From JABCPO02 sp052174015 (lineage in GTDB: Bacteria > Bacillota > Clostridia > TANB77 > CAG-508), in assembly GCA_052174015.1 (NCBI GenBank), contig JBQMXM010000008.1, positions 1 to 51,504 on the forward strand: DNA of 51,504 nucleotides. Reading direction: 5' to 3'. The number at the start of each line of letters is the position of its first letter. Position 1 is the stretch's first letter. The position numbers and the translations under genes were made by a program. Shown here one piece after another: positions 41,943 through 51,504 of the stretch. The notes under the pieces are model-generated. The model was not told the origin of the DNA and made no database searches. It saw only the letters and a program-made list of their open reading frames with translations.

Positions 41943-44900
41943 TTATATTTGTACTTCTTTTTGTTTTTTATTTTTAATAATGAATATTGCTATTGCTGTA
42001 GTTAATACTACTATTGCTGCTATACTTAATCCAATTATTATATTTTTAATTGCTTTTTCTTTAGAACCTAATCCTGTAGGTGGTGATAATGTAACGATTT
42101 CTGTTGTTGCAGAATCTGCTTCAATAGCTGACGCTATATAATTTCTTTCTTGATTTTCAATATTATTATAGAAGTTAGCATCTCTTCTCTTGAATCCTAC
42201 ATTTTTTTCTCTAATTTCTTTACCATTTCCTGGAATTTCTCCATTACCATTACCATTTACTCTATCTAACTCTGATAATAGGTTACCTGGTGTTGATATA
42301 TCTCGTCTACCATTTCCAGTTTCATATCCTAAAATTTCTGTTAAGTTTTCAAATGTTAATTGGCTTGAGTCTGTTCCATCAGATATTGTTCTATCAAGTC
42401 TTATTTTCCAAGTTGTTTTAATATCTTTTGATTTATTATCTGCGATATCTTTTCCATCTTGTAATGCTTTTGCTGGTGTTAATTCTAATTGTCCTTGTTT
42501 TAATACAAAGATGTGTGAAGATAAGTTCTTATTACCATTATTTTCTAATGTTTTAATATATTCTTCTCCGTTACCATCAATGTATTTTGCGTTTTTAGCA
42601 TCGTTTTCGTTTTTAACTCCACTGATTAATCCAGCTAAATCAGGTTTGTCTACAGCTTGCCATTCTTCATTATCTTTATCATCTAATTTTACTTCTGTTC
42701 CTGTATCTGCAAAGTCTGCTATAGATTTAATTTTTGTCTTAGATAATTCTGCTGTATCTAATTGAGATTTATTAGTATTTACATAGTATTCTGGACCTAC
42801 TTCTTTACCATATGAGTATTTATCATCACTTTGTGCATATGTTGTAGCATTATTTACTAATCCTTTATAGTATGCTGTTTTTGAGTCATATATATTATCT
42901 GTATCTATTTTTCTATCTATTTCACCTAAGTTTAGTGCTAAAATTTGATATCTTACAGATAATGTTGCATTTTGCATCAACTCTTTATCAATGTTTATAT
43001 ATCTAAATCCACCTTTTAATGTTTTTTGATATTGAGGTTTGATTTTTTGTTTGTCTGCAATTTTAATTTCTCCATCTAGTAGATTATCTCTATCTAATGA
43101 TAGTATATTTTCTGTTCCTTTTGAAGTGTTTTTATCTAACTCTCTAACAAATGATACTTTGTAATCAGGTAAATCTGAATCTTTATATCCTTTAGCTACT
43201 GCATTTTTATCACCTTCAATTTTTTGTTTTGTAGTATAATTTGCATTAACTAATTCAGTTCCGTCAGCTGCTTTTAATGTAATATTAGATATTTCTTTAT
43301 TTAATACTACTTTGTTTTCAGGTCTTTCAACTATTCCAAGTCCAATATTATTTACTTCATAACCTAATACTCCAGATTTTACAGCATTATTTGATTTTTC
43401 AGAATTATATATATTTTCTACATATATATCTGATAAGAACCATAATAATTCAGCTTTCTTATTAGAGTCTTTTTTAGCTAATTTTTCGTAATATTCTACT
43501 GAGAAGTTCAATTTTGGTGTTGAAGTTCTAATACTTGTACCTTTATGTGCTTCTTTCAGCTTATTATCATCAACAAATCCATTTTCTGTTTTTCTGAATT
43601 CATTTAATGATTCCCCATTTGCATTTATAATTGTTTTGTAGTCTTTAGTTATTTTTTGTCTTCTAGCTTCATCATCTCTTGCAAATGATATAACATCTTT
43701 TTCTGTTCTTTCTTTTTCAAGCCATGTTAAGTTTAACTTATTTTGGTCTCCGTTATAGAACATTGTGTTTTTAAAGTCCATACCATTATAGTATTTAACT
43801 TTTCTATCTTGTGATTCTATTGTATTTACTAAATCAGATTTAGTAATATCACTTTCTGCATTAATATTTTCATATTTTGCATTTGCTTCTTCTATGCTAC
43901 TAGCTTGAACTCCAGTATTATATAGTCCTTTTAATTTTGCTACATTTGCTGAAGAGTAATTCATTACTACTGCAAAGTTTCCTGCTGGAACTCCTGTAAA
44001 TTGATATTTTCCGTCTTTTCCTGTTTGAATTACACTCTCAAATCCTGTTAATTCTTTAAGATTATTAATTGTAATTCCTTTTCCTGAGATTCTTTCTGGC
44101 CATACGAATATAGCATCTTGGAATTCTCCATTTTTATTGTTATTATGAACTGAAATTCTTTCTTCTAATACTAGTGGTTGGTTTTCAATTCCTTTTTCTC
44201 CAGCCCCTAATTTTCCATCTCCTGTTAGAATTCCGGCATTTCGTTTGTTTCTAATATCTTCCCAAACTACACCATTTAATTTTCTAACTTGCTCTTTAGC
44301 TATATCTTCTGATGGAATTTGAATTCTAATTCCTTGAGCATCATCTGTATCATCTTCCATGTTAACATTTGTTAACTTACCACCTTGTGATTTTAAATTA
44401 ACGTTTCCTGGTGCTGAGTCTTGGTCTAACTTAGCTGATACTTTTCCATCTAATACATTATATGTTGCAAACGCTCCAATTTCTGCTACATTTGTAAAGT
44501 CTCCTAATTCTAATGCATTTGATAATTGAGATACATTTCCATTATCTTTTAATGCTCCTAAGGCGTCTTTTTCTTGTACTGTAGAAATATCTTTAGCATT
44601 CTTAACTCTATATGTAGTAAATATTTCTGCTCTTTCTCCTGGATTTAATAGAAGTGCATCTTTGTTATCTCCTGATTGAGTAGAAACAAATTTATCAAAT
44701 TTAGCTATTCTGTCTCCTTCTTTAACCCATTGAAAATCTTTTAATTGTTCATTTTTTAGTGCAGTTATATTCCTATTTTGAATTTCTGCTTGTTTTTTAT
44801 ATTTAATATACTTAGATTTTGGTATATTAACTTCTTCTCTTATTAATGATTTTACTGAATCTTTTGGTTTTGCTTGTTCAGTTTTACCTTTTTCTACATT

Positions 44901-47900
44901 TGGTACTGCTCCAAATGCTGGTAATTCATCCTTTAATACATCTTTTTTAGTTTTTTGTGTTACTGGATCTTTTTCTATGTATTTTTTAATATCTTGACTT
45001 ACAAGTTCTAATTTGTCATTATGGAAGTCATTTAATTGTGATATATATGCTGTATCTACAGGTGAATCATTATATAGTTGAACTGAGTATGTTAAGAATA
45101 CATCTAATTGTCTTGAATCATCATTTGCATCATTCTTCATAGGGTCTTTAGATAATTCTGTTTTAACTTCTTCATTCATTTTATCTAATAATGGTTTGTT
45201 TGAACTATACATTGCAGTTCTATAGATATAGTCTGTTTTATATATATCTAAATATTTTTGAACTTGTTTGCTATCTGCTTCTTTTTGTATCTTATTTAAG
45301 TCAATTGTATTACCTTGACGTTTTTCTTCTGCAGTTAAGTAATCATTATATAATGCATTCATAGCATATGAGTATGCCTTTTTATTTACAGTTACTAAAG
45401 CATTATTTAAGTCTTTTTGTAATCCTAAATCTACTTTTCTGTGAATTAATCCCATATTTATATGTTTCATATAGTCTTTTACTGCATAATATTTTCCTGA
45501 TATTTTTTCTGCATTTTTAATTGTTAAATCACTTTCACTTACTCTAAATTTTTCTGTTCCTGGTAATTGTATACCTACATTAAATGTTGAAGCTTCTATA
45601 AATCTATTATAGTATCCTTCGTCTTTTTTAGGTACTTGTGTATTTGTGTTATTGTTTTTATTATTTTTGTTTTGTTCATTGTTTTGATTGTTATTTTGGT
45701 TATTATTTTGTCCACCTTTATCTGTTTTTGGAACTTTTGTAATGTATTCACTTTCAAAACGTTTAACTGCTCCATCTTTACTTTGAGATTGAGTTGTTTG
45801 ATTTTTCTTTTCTTGATAATATAGGTCATTTGTTTTCTTTAATCTATTACCATTTTTATCAATTCCAACTGTATATCCTGTAGTTTTTAATCCTTCTTCA
45901 GGTTTTTCTCCTACGATTTCTGCGTTGGCATTGTTAAATCTTTCTCTTTCTTTTACATTTTCTAAAACAAATGAACTATTTTCATATTGTTTTTTAATTT
46001 TTGTTTCAGCTTTATTATACTTAGCTTCTTTGTTTTGGAATAGATCTGTATCTATTTTCTTAACCTTAATTGGTGTATTTGGTTCTACTGTTGAAGCATC
46101 AATCTTCTTTTTATCTTTTTCTGATTTTTGTGGTATTTGTTGCTCATTATTTTGGTTATTGTTTTCTTTTGCTTTTTCTCCTGTTTTAGCAGGTGCATCT
46201 ACCATATTTCCATCTTTTTGTAATGGAGCTACTGGTTCATATTTCATACCATCATATTCATATACTACTTCAAATGTAATACCAAAATGTTCTTTTGGAT
46301 TTTTCTTTGCAAATTCATATTCGCTTGCTGAGAATCCAACATCGTGTATATCATATGGTCCCCATTCACCATTTTTGTTTGTAAATATTTCTTTATCTTT
46401 TCCAGTTAATTCTTTCTTAGTTTTTGGATCATATAGTCTTGTTTCATATTTCTTAAGAATATGTGTAATTGTTGAATTTTCTTTATCACTTTCATATCTT
46501 ACAAAAGCTCTATTTACATATACTCTTATTCCTTCAAGTGGAATATCTTTTCCGTCTTTTTTAAATATATGGTCATATCCTATATGTTTTTTATCAAGAT
46601 CTGTTTTATCTTCCCAAACTTTACCACCTATTGGTAATTTAAGGTCTAATCCAACTTTAAAGTTTACTTCTATAGCTATTTTTTCAAACCATCTTGCAGC
46701 TTGTGCATCTACTAATGGTTGTGATGTTGCATTTTTAAGTGCTCCTTCAACTGTTGTTTTTTCTTCATATTTTGGTGATACATAATATCCTTTTTCATTT
46801 CTGATATCATCTTTTTCTACTTCTTCACCTTTATCATTTATTTCAGTTTTTTTACCATAGTTTACTTTAATATCTTTTTCTACTATTTGATAATTATTAG
46901 TTTTTGTACTAGTTATATCAGCTAGCTCTGTATGTGAACCAGAATAGAATTTTCCTTCTGCTGCATAAATCATATATGTAAATTCAAATCTAGCTTTATT
47001 AATAGATTCTAATGTTGGATCATAATCTACTGTTATGTAAAAATCTTGCATTGGCTTTGGAATATCTTCTTTATCTTCTTCTTTCGCTTTATTTGTTGTT
47101 TTAGAATTTTTTCCTTTTTCATTATTTTGACCATTTGTATTGTTAGCATTATCTGCTGCTATTTCTTTAGGGTCATTTACCTTTGTACTTGGATTTTTTA
47201 CATCTTTAGCATTTTCTTTTACAGGTACTATATTCCATTTTTTAATATCTGAAAGCCCTGCTTTTTGATCTGCTTTATCTTCTGGACTCATTTCTTCTGT
47301 GTTAGAGTCTTTATTGTTTTTATTGTCTTTGTTATCTTTGTTATCTTTGTTTGTATAATGTCCTGGTTGGCCTACTTTGTTTTCTGTTGATAAATTTCCT
47401 TCTTCTGGAATTTCTTCTTTTGCTTTTTCTTCTTTTTCGTAAATTTCATTTACTTTCTTATTGTTATTATCAGCTGTTTCTTTTAATTGTGCATATGCTT
47501 TGTCATTTGGTGTTGCATATATAACACTTCTATTTGGTTTATCATTTCTCTTATATGTAGATTCATATAATCCTGATAATGTTGAATCTAAATGTAAGTC
47601 TATTTGCTTATTTCCATCAGTATATTTTACAACTTCTAAAGCTATTCCTGGTAACTCTGGGAATATAAGTAATGTACCTATTGGATATTTATTAGCTAAA
47701 TCTTTACTTACTGTTGCTGTTTTGTTAAGTTCAAACGCTTTTCCATTATCTCCAACTTGTCCAGTTACATTTGATGATACTGTTACGTTTAAGTCTGATT
47801 TATCATATATATCTGTTTTAGCATTTTCAATTTTTGTTAAATCTGTTAAATCTTTAGTTATTTGTTCAGCTTTTTGTAATCTTCCACCTTTTCCAGTTTC

Positions 47901-49526
47901 ATATTTACCTTTTAATCTTACATCTGTTAATGTTGCAAATATTTTGTCTTTTGACTTATCTGCTCCTTTGTGTCTTCCATCTACATAATCTAATTTAAAT
48001 GGTCCAATTATCCATTTTTGACTCTTACTATCAAAATTGATTGTTTGAGCTACATCCATTGTAGTATTTGTTCCAGGTAATAATCTTGGAATATATTTTA
48101 TTTTTGGATTTTTTAGTACTTTTGTTGCTAAATTTGGATCTTTTGTTTTTTCAAATTCTTTTTCTGCTGTTACTAAAATATTTTTATGATATAGTTTTTT
48201 ATTTACTATAACTTTTTGATATTCTGGTATTTTTTGGTTAATATATTTCTTTTCAAATGCTCTTAATTTTTTCCAATATTCTCCAAAAGATTTTGCTTCT
48301 TTTGCTAATGGTTCACCTTGAGCTGCATGTCCACCTAATCTTGCATTCTTATTTTTAGCAGTTTTTCCTCTTTGACTACCTTCTTTTGTTCTATATACTG
48401 CATAGTTTATTGGTGGTGGGAATGCACGACTTTTATATAAGAATTTATGTTCTATTGAATATGGTTTAATTGTATATTCTTTAGCTCCCATTCTTCTTTG
48501 AGCATATGATGATGTAATATATCCAAATTCTGGAGTTATATCATCATTTGTAATTGTTTTATCTTTTTCAATTACAGGTTCGTCTTGAACAGTAAGTTTA
48601 GTATCTGCTTCTTCTTCTGCTCCATTATATAATCCATTTCTTAATTCTGGATCTTCTTTAGCTTTATTAATTAACTGTTCTGTTTTAATTGCATTTTCTT
48701 TATATTCTTTTTCAGCTTTTTCTTTAATTGCTCTTGCTGCTGCTTCTGCAGATTTAAATGATTTATTTCCATTTTCATCTACTACTACATCACTAGAATT
48801 CTCATTATTAGTTTCAGATATAACTGAATTAGTCATATTTTCTTCACTTACACCTGCATCTTTACTTTCAGTATTAGTATATTCTTTCTTTTCAGAAGAA
48901 CCATCTACTGCTCCTGATTTGTTTTTAGTTTCTTTTGATTTTCTATCTTTGCTTATATCTTTAACTATATCTGGTAATATTCCACCTGGGAAAACATAGT
49001 TTGATAAGCTTTTATTTTTTTGAATAGCAGCTCCATATTCAGCTACATTTGCTGGTAGTGGTATATCTAAACCTACACAATATACTCCAACATCATTCCA
49101 CATATCACGCCATGTATATGATTCTTGCTTATTTGAAGCATTCTCTATTTTTTCTCCTGCTCTAGGGTCAAAACCTTTTGCTTCTGTAGTTAATTTTTTT
49201 GTAGTATTAGTTTCATGTCCTTGATATTTTTTAAATCTACTAATACTTTGTTCTACAGTTTCAACATTTTTTCTTTGTACAAATTTTTCATTTAATTTTG
49301 CTAAATTTGTATTACTTGCATCTGTTTTGATCTTTTGCATATCTGTTATATCTTTTTGAAATGTTTCATCTATAGCTTTTGTTGGATTTACTTTTGCAGG
49401 TATATTTGCACTTTTAGCTTCTATCCCTTTATTTAGTAAAGGGGATAGAGCCATTAAAAGTACTGTTACACCAGCTATAACAAAATATAGTTTAAGATTT
49501 TTGCTCTTATTTTGTTCTAAAGACAT
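41943..49526 (-). CDS. Giant cell-surface protein with SdrD-B-like modules and a sortase-type C-terminus
   Basis: 2527 residues. An N-terminal hydrophobic segment (YFVIAGVTVLLMALSPLL, ~14-31) acts as signal or anchor. The C-terminus has SPPTG (2481-2485), then a membrane helix (IIIGLSIAAIVVLTTAIAIF) and the tail KNKKQKEVQI, the order of a sortase signal. (S/P)PxTG motifs are used by some clostridial class B sortases. SdrD-B/Cna-B-like modules are visible near ~980-1090 (IGGKVWEDKTDL) and ~1745-1850 (LNGVVWEDIRNKRNAG, GKYQFTGVPAGNFAVV). Low-complexity Asn/Gln/Lys linkers occur near ~710 and ~1275. It starts within TAATG shared with the upstream gene, with AAGGAGG at good spacing, so translation is coupled. 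Probably an adhesin or surface-layer component. Confidence 0.88.
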   Translation of the reverse strand: MSLEQNKSKNLKLYFVIAGVTVLLMALSPLLNKGIEAKSANIPAKVNPTKAIDETFQKDITDMQKIKTDASNTNLAKLNEKFVQRKNVETVEQSISRFKKYQGHETNTTKKLTTEAKGFDPRAGEKIENASNKQESYTWRDMWNDVGVYCVGLDIPLPANVAEYGAAIQKNKSLSNYVFPGGILPDIVKDISKDRKSKETKNKSGAVDGSSEKKEYTNTESKDAGVSEENMTNSVISETNNENSSDVVVDENGNKSFKSAEAAARAIKEKAEKEYKENAIKTEQLINKAKEDPELRNGLYNGAEEEADTKLTVQDEPVIEKDKTITNDDITPEFGYITSSYAQRRMGAKEYTIKPYSIEHKFLYKSRAFPPPINYAVYRTKEGSQRGKTAKNKNARLGGHAAQGEPLAKEAKSFGEYWKKLRAFEKKYINQKIPEYQKVIVNKKLYHKNILVTAEKEFEKTKDPNLATKVLKNPKIKYIPRLLPGTNTTMDVAQTINFDSKSQKWIIGPFKLDYVDGRHKGADKSKDKIFATLTDVRLKGKYETGKGGRLQKAEQITKDLTDLTKIENAKTDIYDKSDLNVTVSSNVTGQVGDNGKAFELNKTATVSKDLANKYPIGTLLIFPELPGIALEVVKYTDGNKQIDLHLDSTLSGLYESTYKRNDKPNRSVIYATPNDKAYAQLKETADNNNKKVNEIYEKEEKAKEEIPEEGNLSTENKVGQPGHYTNKDNKDNKDNKNNKDSNTEEMSPEDKADQKAGLSDIKKWNIVPVKENAKDVKNPSTKVNDPKEIAADNANNTNGQNNEKGKNSKTTNKAKEEDKEDIPKPMQDFYITVDYDPTLESINKARFEFTYMIYAAEGKFYSGSHTELADITSTKTNNYQIVEKDIKVNYGKKTEINDKGEEVEKDDIRNEKGYYVSPKYEEKTTVEGALKNATSQPLVDAQAARWFEKIAIEVNFKVGLDLKLPIGGKVWEDKTDLDKKHIGYDHIFKKDGKDIPLEGIRVYVNRAFVRYESDKENSTITHILKKYETRLYDPKTKKELTGKDKEIFTNKNGEWGPYDIHDVGFSASEYEFAKKNPKEHFGITFEVVYEYDGMKYEPVAPLQKDGNMVDAPAKTGEKAKENNNQNNEQQIPQKSEKDKKKIDASTVEPNTPIKVKKIDTDLFQNKEAKYNKAETKIKKQYENSSFVLENVKERERFNNANAEIVGEKPEEGLKTTGYTVGIDKNGNRLKKTNDLYYQEKKNQTTQSQSKDGAVKRFESEYITKVPKTDKGGQNNNQNNNQNNEQNKNNKNNNTNTQVPKKDEGYYNRFIEASTFNVGIQLPGTEKFRVSESDLTIKNAEKISGKYYAVKDYMKHINMGLIHRKVDLGLQKDLNNALVTVNKKAYSYAMNALYNDYLTAEEKRQGNTIDLNKIQKEADSKQVQKYLDIYKTDYIYRTAMYSSNKPLLDKMNEEVKTELSKDPMKNDANDDSRQLDVFLTYSVQLYNDSPVDTAYISQLNDFHNDKLELVSQDIKKYIEKDPVTQKTKKDVLKDELPAFGAVPNVEKGKTEQAKPKDSVKSLIREEVNIPKSKYIKYKKQAEIQNRNITALKNEQLKDFQWVKEGDRIAKFDKFVSTQSGDNKDALLLNPGERAEIFTTYRVKNAKDISTVQEKDALGALKDNGNVSQLSNALELGDFTNVAEIGAFATYNVLDGKVSAKLDQDSAPGNVNLKSQGGKLTNVNMEDDTDDAQGIRIQIPSEDIAKEQVRKLNGVVWEDIRNKRNAGILTGDGKLGAGEKGIENQPLVLEERISVHNNNKNGEFQDAIFVWPERISGKGITINNLKELTGFESVIQTGKDGKYQFTGVPAGNFAVVMNYSSANVAKLKGLYNTGVQASSIEEANAKYENINAESDITKSDLVNTIESQDRKVKYYNGMDFKNTMFYNGDQNKLNLTWLEKERTEKDVISFARDDEARRQKITKDYKTIINANGESLNEFRKTENGFVDDNKLKEAHKGTSIRTSTPKLNFSVEYYEKLAKKDSNKKAELLWFLSDIYVENIYNSEKSNNAVKSGVLGYEVNNIGLGIVERPENKVVLNKEISNITLKAADGTELVNANYTTKQKIEGDKNAVAKGYKDSDLPDYKVSFVRELDKNTSKGTENILSLDRDNLLDGEIKIADKQKIKPQYQKTLKGGFRYINIDKELMQNATLSVRYQILALNLGEIDRKIDTDNIYDSKTAYYKGLVNNATTYAQSDDKYSYGKEVGPEYYVNTNKSQLDTAELSKTKIKSIADFADTGTEVKLDDKDNEEWQAVDKPDLAGLISGVKNENDAKNAKYIDGNGEEYIKTLENNGNKNLSSHIFVLKQGQLELTPAKALQDGKDIADNKSKDIKTTWKIRLDRTISDGTDSSQLTFENLTEILGYETGNGRRDISTPGNLLSELDRVNGNGNGEIPGNGKEIREKNVGFKRRDANFYNNIENQERNYIASAIEADSATTEIVTLSPPTGLGSKEKAIKNIIIGLSIAAIVVLTTAIAIFIIKNKKQKEVQI

Positions 49527-51504
49527 TATTTTCCTCCTTCCTTGTTTTCTTTTATATATCTTTTAGTTATAAATACTGTTGCAATTACTGCTGGTATTAT
49601 ACTTAACAATATTGCTATTATTCCTTTGAAATTTTTCTTAACTATTAAGTTTAATGTTACCATATCATCTTCACTTATAGCTTTATTTCCTGGTGTTGAA
49701 TCTACTTCATTCTTACCTTGTTCTTGTTTAGATTCTAATATTTCAAAACTTGCATTTAATAATTGTTTTGATTTTTGTTTTTCTGGTTTTCTTTCTAATT
49801 TAATTTTTACAATTTTTGTTTCTTGTGGATTGATTTTAGTGTTTTCTAATTCTGTTGTATATATAACTCCATTTTTTTCTTCCCAATTATAATTATCAGC
49901 TTTATTAAAAGTCATATTTTCAGGTAAGTATGCTGCAATTTTTGTTGCAAATGCTGGAATATTTCCTTCATTTTTAACCTCTAATTCATATTCTACTGTT
50001 AATTTATCTTCATTATTTAAATTTACATTTGTAATTGGTTCCACTTTTCCTTTTTTGTCATATATAACTTTTGAATTTTTATTATTAACAGATACTTTTG
50101 TTATTTTTCCTTTTAATGCCAAATCATAACCATCAACTGTACGTAAACCTAAGTCTTCATTTGATTTACTTGCAAAGTCTATCTTAATTGCATCAGAAAT
50201 TGCTACTGATTTTTCTGTTCCTTTATTTTTTACAACTGTTTGTAATGCTTTAGATGTTTTTTCTTCTTCTACATCATTCTTTTTAAATACTGTTGGTTTA
50301 TATTTATTTTCTTCAAATTCAAACATTACTGAGTATTCTCCATTTGCTACTTCTTTAAATGTATATAAACCATCTTGATTTGTTGTTGTTGTTTTTATTA
50401 TTTTATTCTTTTTATTATCTATTAATTTAACTACTATATTTGGTAATATTGTTTCATCTTTGTCAAATACACCATTCTTATTTTCATCTTTCCAAGCTTT
50501 TCCAGATATTTCAAAGTTTCTAACTAATTTTTGTTCTTGCTTTTCTGTATCTCTAATTCCAATTTTTCTAATTTCATCTTTTGATAATGTTAACTCTCCA
50601 TTTAAAACTTTTTGTTCTAAACTTCTAGTCTCTGCACCTTTTTCTACTATTTGAGTAATTTTAGCTGTGCTTGTTACAATATTGTTCTTTTTATCTACTA
50701 TATCTGCATTTATTTGTATAGTCTTTTTATCTAATCCTTCATTTTTTGGAATTTTAACTTTATATATATATTGTTGTTCTTCTCCTGGATTTATAACTAT
50801 ATCTTCTGGTGATGTTACTGTTTCTGTAATATCTCTTTCTGTAGTTTCATCTTTAGTAATCTTTTTAAATGATTCTACTGTTGCATTTTCTGGTAGATTT
50901 AATCTTAATTTTAAATCATTGCTTTGTGCTGAACCTGTATTTTTTATTTTATAGATATAATCTATTATTTCATCCTCTTGTATATATGTAGTTGCTTTAC
51001 TTGTACTTTGTTCTATATGCACTTTTGGTTTTACTATAAATCCTGTAAGCTTTGCTTTTTCAACACTCTTCTTATCATTACTTAACATACTTACATTTAC
51101 ATAATATGGTGAGTTTGAATATTTATTATCAAAATTCTTAGTTCTAACTTTAAGATTAAAAATCTCATTTTTTGTTGCCTTTAACTCATTTATATTTAAT
51201 TCATATTCCAAATTAGATACTTTCTTTAAATCTTTTCTGTTAAAGTTTACTATTTCTAAATTTTCAGGAATTTCTATTTTAAACTTATAATTCTTTAAAT
51301 CATCTAAAGTAATATTCTTAATCTTAATATCTAAGTCTAATTCTTTTCCTTCTGTTAATCTTTCATAATTTTTAGTTCTAGATTTAATTTCTACTTTAAT
51401 CTTTTTCTTTTCAATAGCAACCTTTTTACCTACTATTTCATTTATCTTCCCTATTTGGTCTGCTTTTGTTCTTATCTTTAATTCTAATTCTTTATTTGTA
51501 TACC
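49526..51504 (-). CDS. Surface protein with SdrD-B-like module, C-terminal part (runs off the window)
   Basis: The frame is open to the window edge (659 codons with stop). A TTG at 51211 is not a convincing start because coding sequence continues upstream of it (for example TEGKELDLDIKIKNITLDDL). Repeated beta-sandwich segments with 'LPENATVE' and 'YLPENMTF' turns are DUF11-like. One SdrD-B-type module occurs (SGKAWKDENKNGVFDKDE, then GLYTFKEVANGEYSV). The C-terminus has one membrane helix (GIIAILLSIIPAVIATVFI) and a short basic tail, without a clear LPxTG. It is translationally coupled to the 2527-residue partner and probably acts with it at the surface. Confidence 0.82.
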   Translation of the reverse strand, partial: YTNKELELKIRTKADQIGKINEIVGKKVAIEKKKIKVEIKSRTKNYERLTEGKELDLDIKIKNITLDDLKNYKFKIEIPENLEIVNFNRKDLKKVSNLEYELNINELKATKNEIFNLKVRTKNFDNKYSNSPYYVNVSMLSNDKKSVEKAKLTGFIVKPKVHIEQSTSKATTYIQEDEIIDYIYKIKNTGSAQSNDLKLRLNLPENATVESFKKITKDETTERDITETVTSPEDIVINPGEEQQYIYKVKIPKNEGLDKKTIQINADIVDKKNNIVTSTAKITQIVEKGAETRSLEQKVLNGELTLSKDEIRKIGIRDTEKQEQKLVRNFEISGKAWKDENKNGVFDKDETILPNIVVKLIDNKKNKIIKTTTTNQDGLYTFKEVANGEYSVMFEFEENKYKPTVFKKNDVEEEKTSKALQTVVKNKGTEKSVAISDAIKIDFASKSNEDLGLRTVDGYDLALKGKITKVSVNNKNSKVIYDKKGKVEPITNVNLNNEDKLTVEYELEVKNEGNIPAFATKIAAYLPENMTFNKADNYNWEEKNGVIYTTELENTKINPQETKIVKIKLERKPEKQKSKQLLNASFEILESKQEQGKNEVDSTPGNKAISEDDMVTLNLIVKKNFKGIIAILLSIIPAVIATVFITKRYIKENKEGGK

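Noticed and set aside
45925..46785. 286-codon plus-strand ORF
   Set aside because: It is antisense to the 2527-residue surface protein gene; no ribosome site or family features, consistent with a shadow of Lys/Glu/Asn-rich coding.
475..51504. Alternative genetic code (TGA as Trp), as in Mollicutes
   Set aside because: Conserved Trp positions use TGG, TGA serves as a stop (for example at 39230), and prfA-type stops TAA/TAG dominate.

Overview
The window is very AT-rich DNA with standard-code genes. TGG serves as Trp, TAA is the usual stop and TGA also stops. The gene set is that of a low-GC Gram-positive (Clostridia-like Firmicute, probably an uncultured or gut lineage): AGGAGG-type ribosome sites, TTGACA/TATAAT promoters, LemA-HtpX, a YkpA-type ABC-F protein, PcrA, a sortase-type surface protein, and a membrane protein that may relate to the SpoIIE N-terminus. 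Nearly all genes lie on the minus strand.

Layout. 1-5262: minus-strand housekeeping run tatD > mfd > TrmH/SpoU methyltransferase (cut by the window edge). 5378-10794: minus-strand cluster of a polytopic membrane protein (apparently split by an in-frame stop), a WG-repeat envelope protein, a membrane-anchored protein of unknown function, and acpS. 10937-12015: two convergent VirB2/TrbC-like pilin-type genes sharing a bidirectional terminator. 12118-16150: a decayed accessory island next to tRNA-fMet, holding an 875-residue membrane protein, the 3' end of hsdR with nonsense codons, a dead XRE regulator and a truncated transposase. 16153-18667: tRNA-fMet, dtd, a D-Ala-D-Ala carboxypeptidase and a CbpA-like J protein. 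18803-19507: tRNA-Trp, then a long gene-free stretch with three perfect DnaA boxes. 19521-26785: methyltransferase > dCMP deaminase > hydrolase > oversized polA > Lys/Glu-rich membrane protein. 27007-28980: two plus-strand coiled-coil-type genes and tRNA-Lys(CTT). 29100-36091: acpP (frameshifted at the active serine) > lemA > htpX, and prfA > pcrA > ykpA-like ABC-F. 36199-37251: three tandem minus-strand noncoding RNA genes. 37390-41866: a CmpB-type membrane protein, two paralogous transglutaminase-like ORFs joined at a (TA)10 tract, a Bro-N gene and another transposase scar. 41943-51504: two translationally coupled giant surface proteins with SdrD-B-like modules; the longer one ends in SPPTG, a membrane segment and a basic tail.

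The most unusual feature is the RNA array. Each of its three units has its own promoter, a near-identical 5' hairpin, closing stem and terminator, and a core of about 91-111 nt that is unrelated from unit to unit. Other points worth a second look are the 31-bp block shared by two promoters, the decayed defence island, the DnaA-box cluster, the (TA)10 junction and the acpP frameshift.
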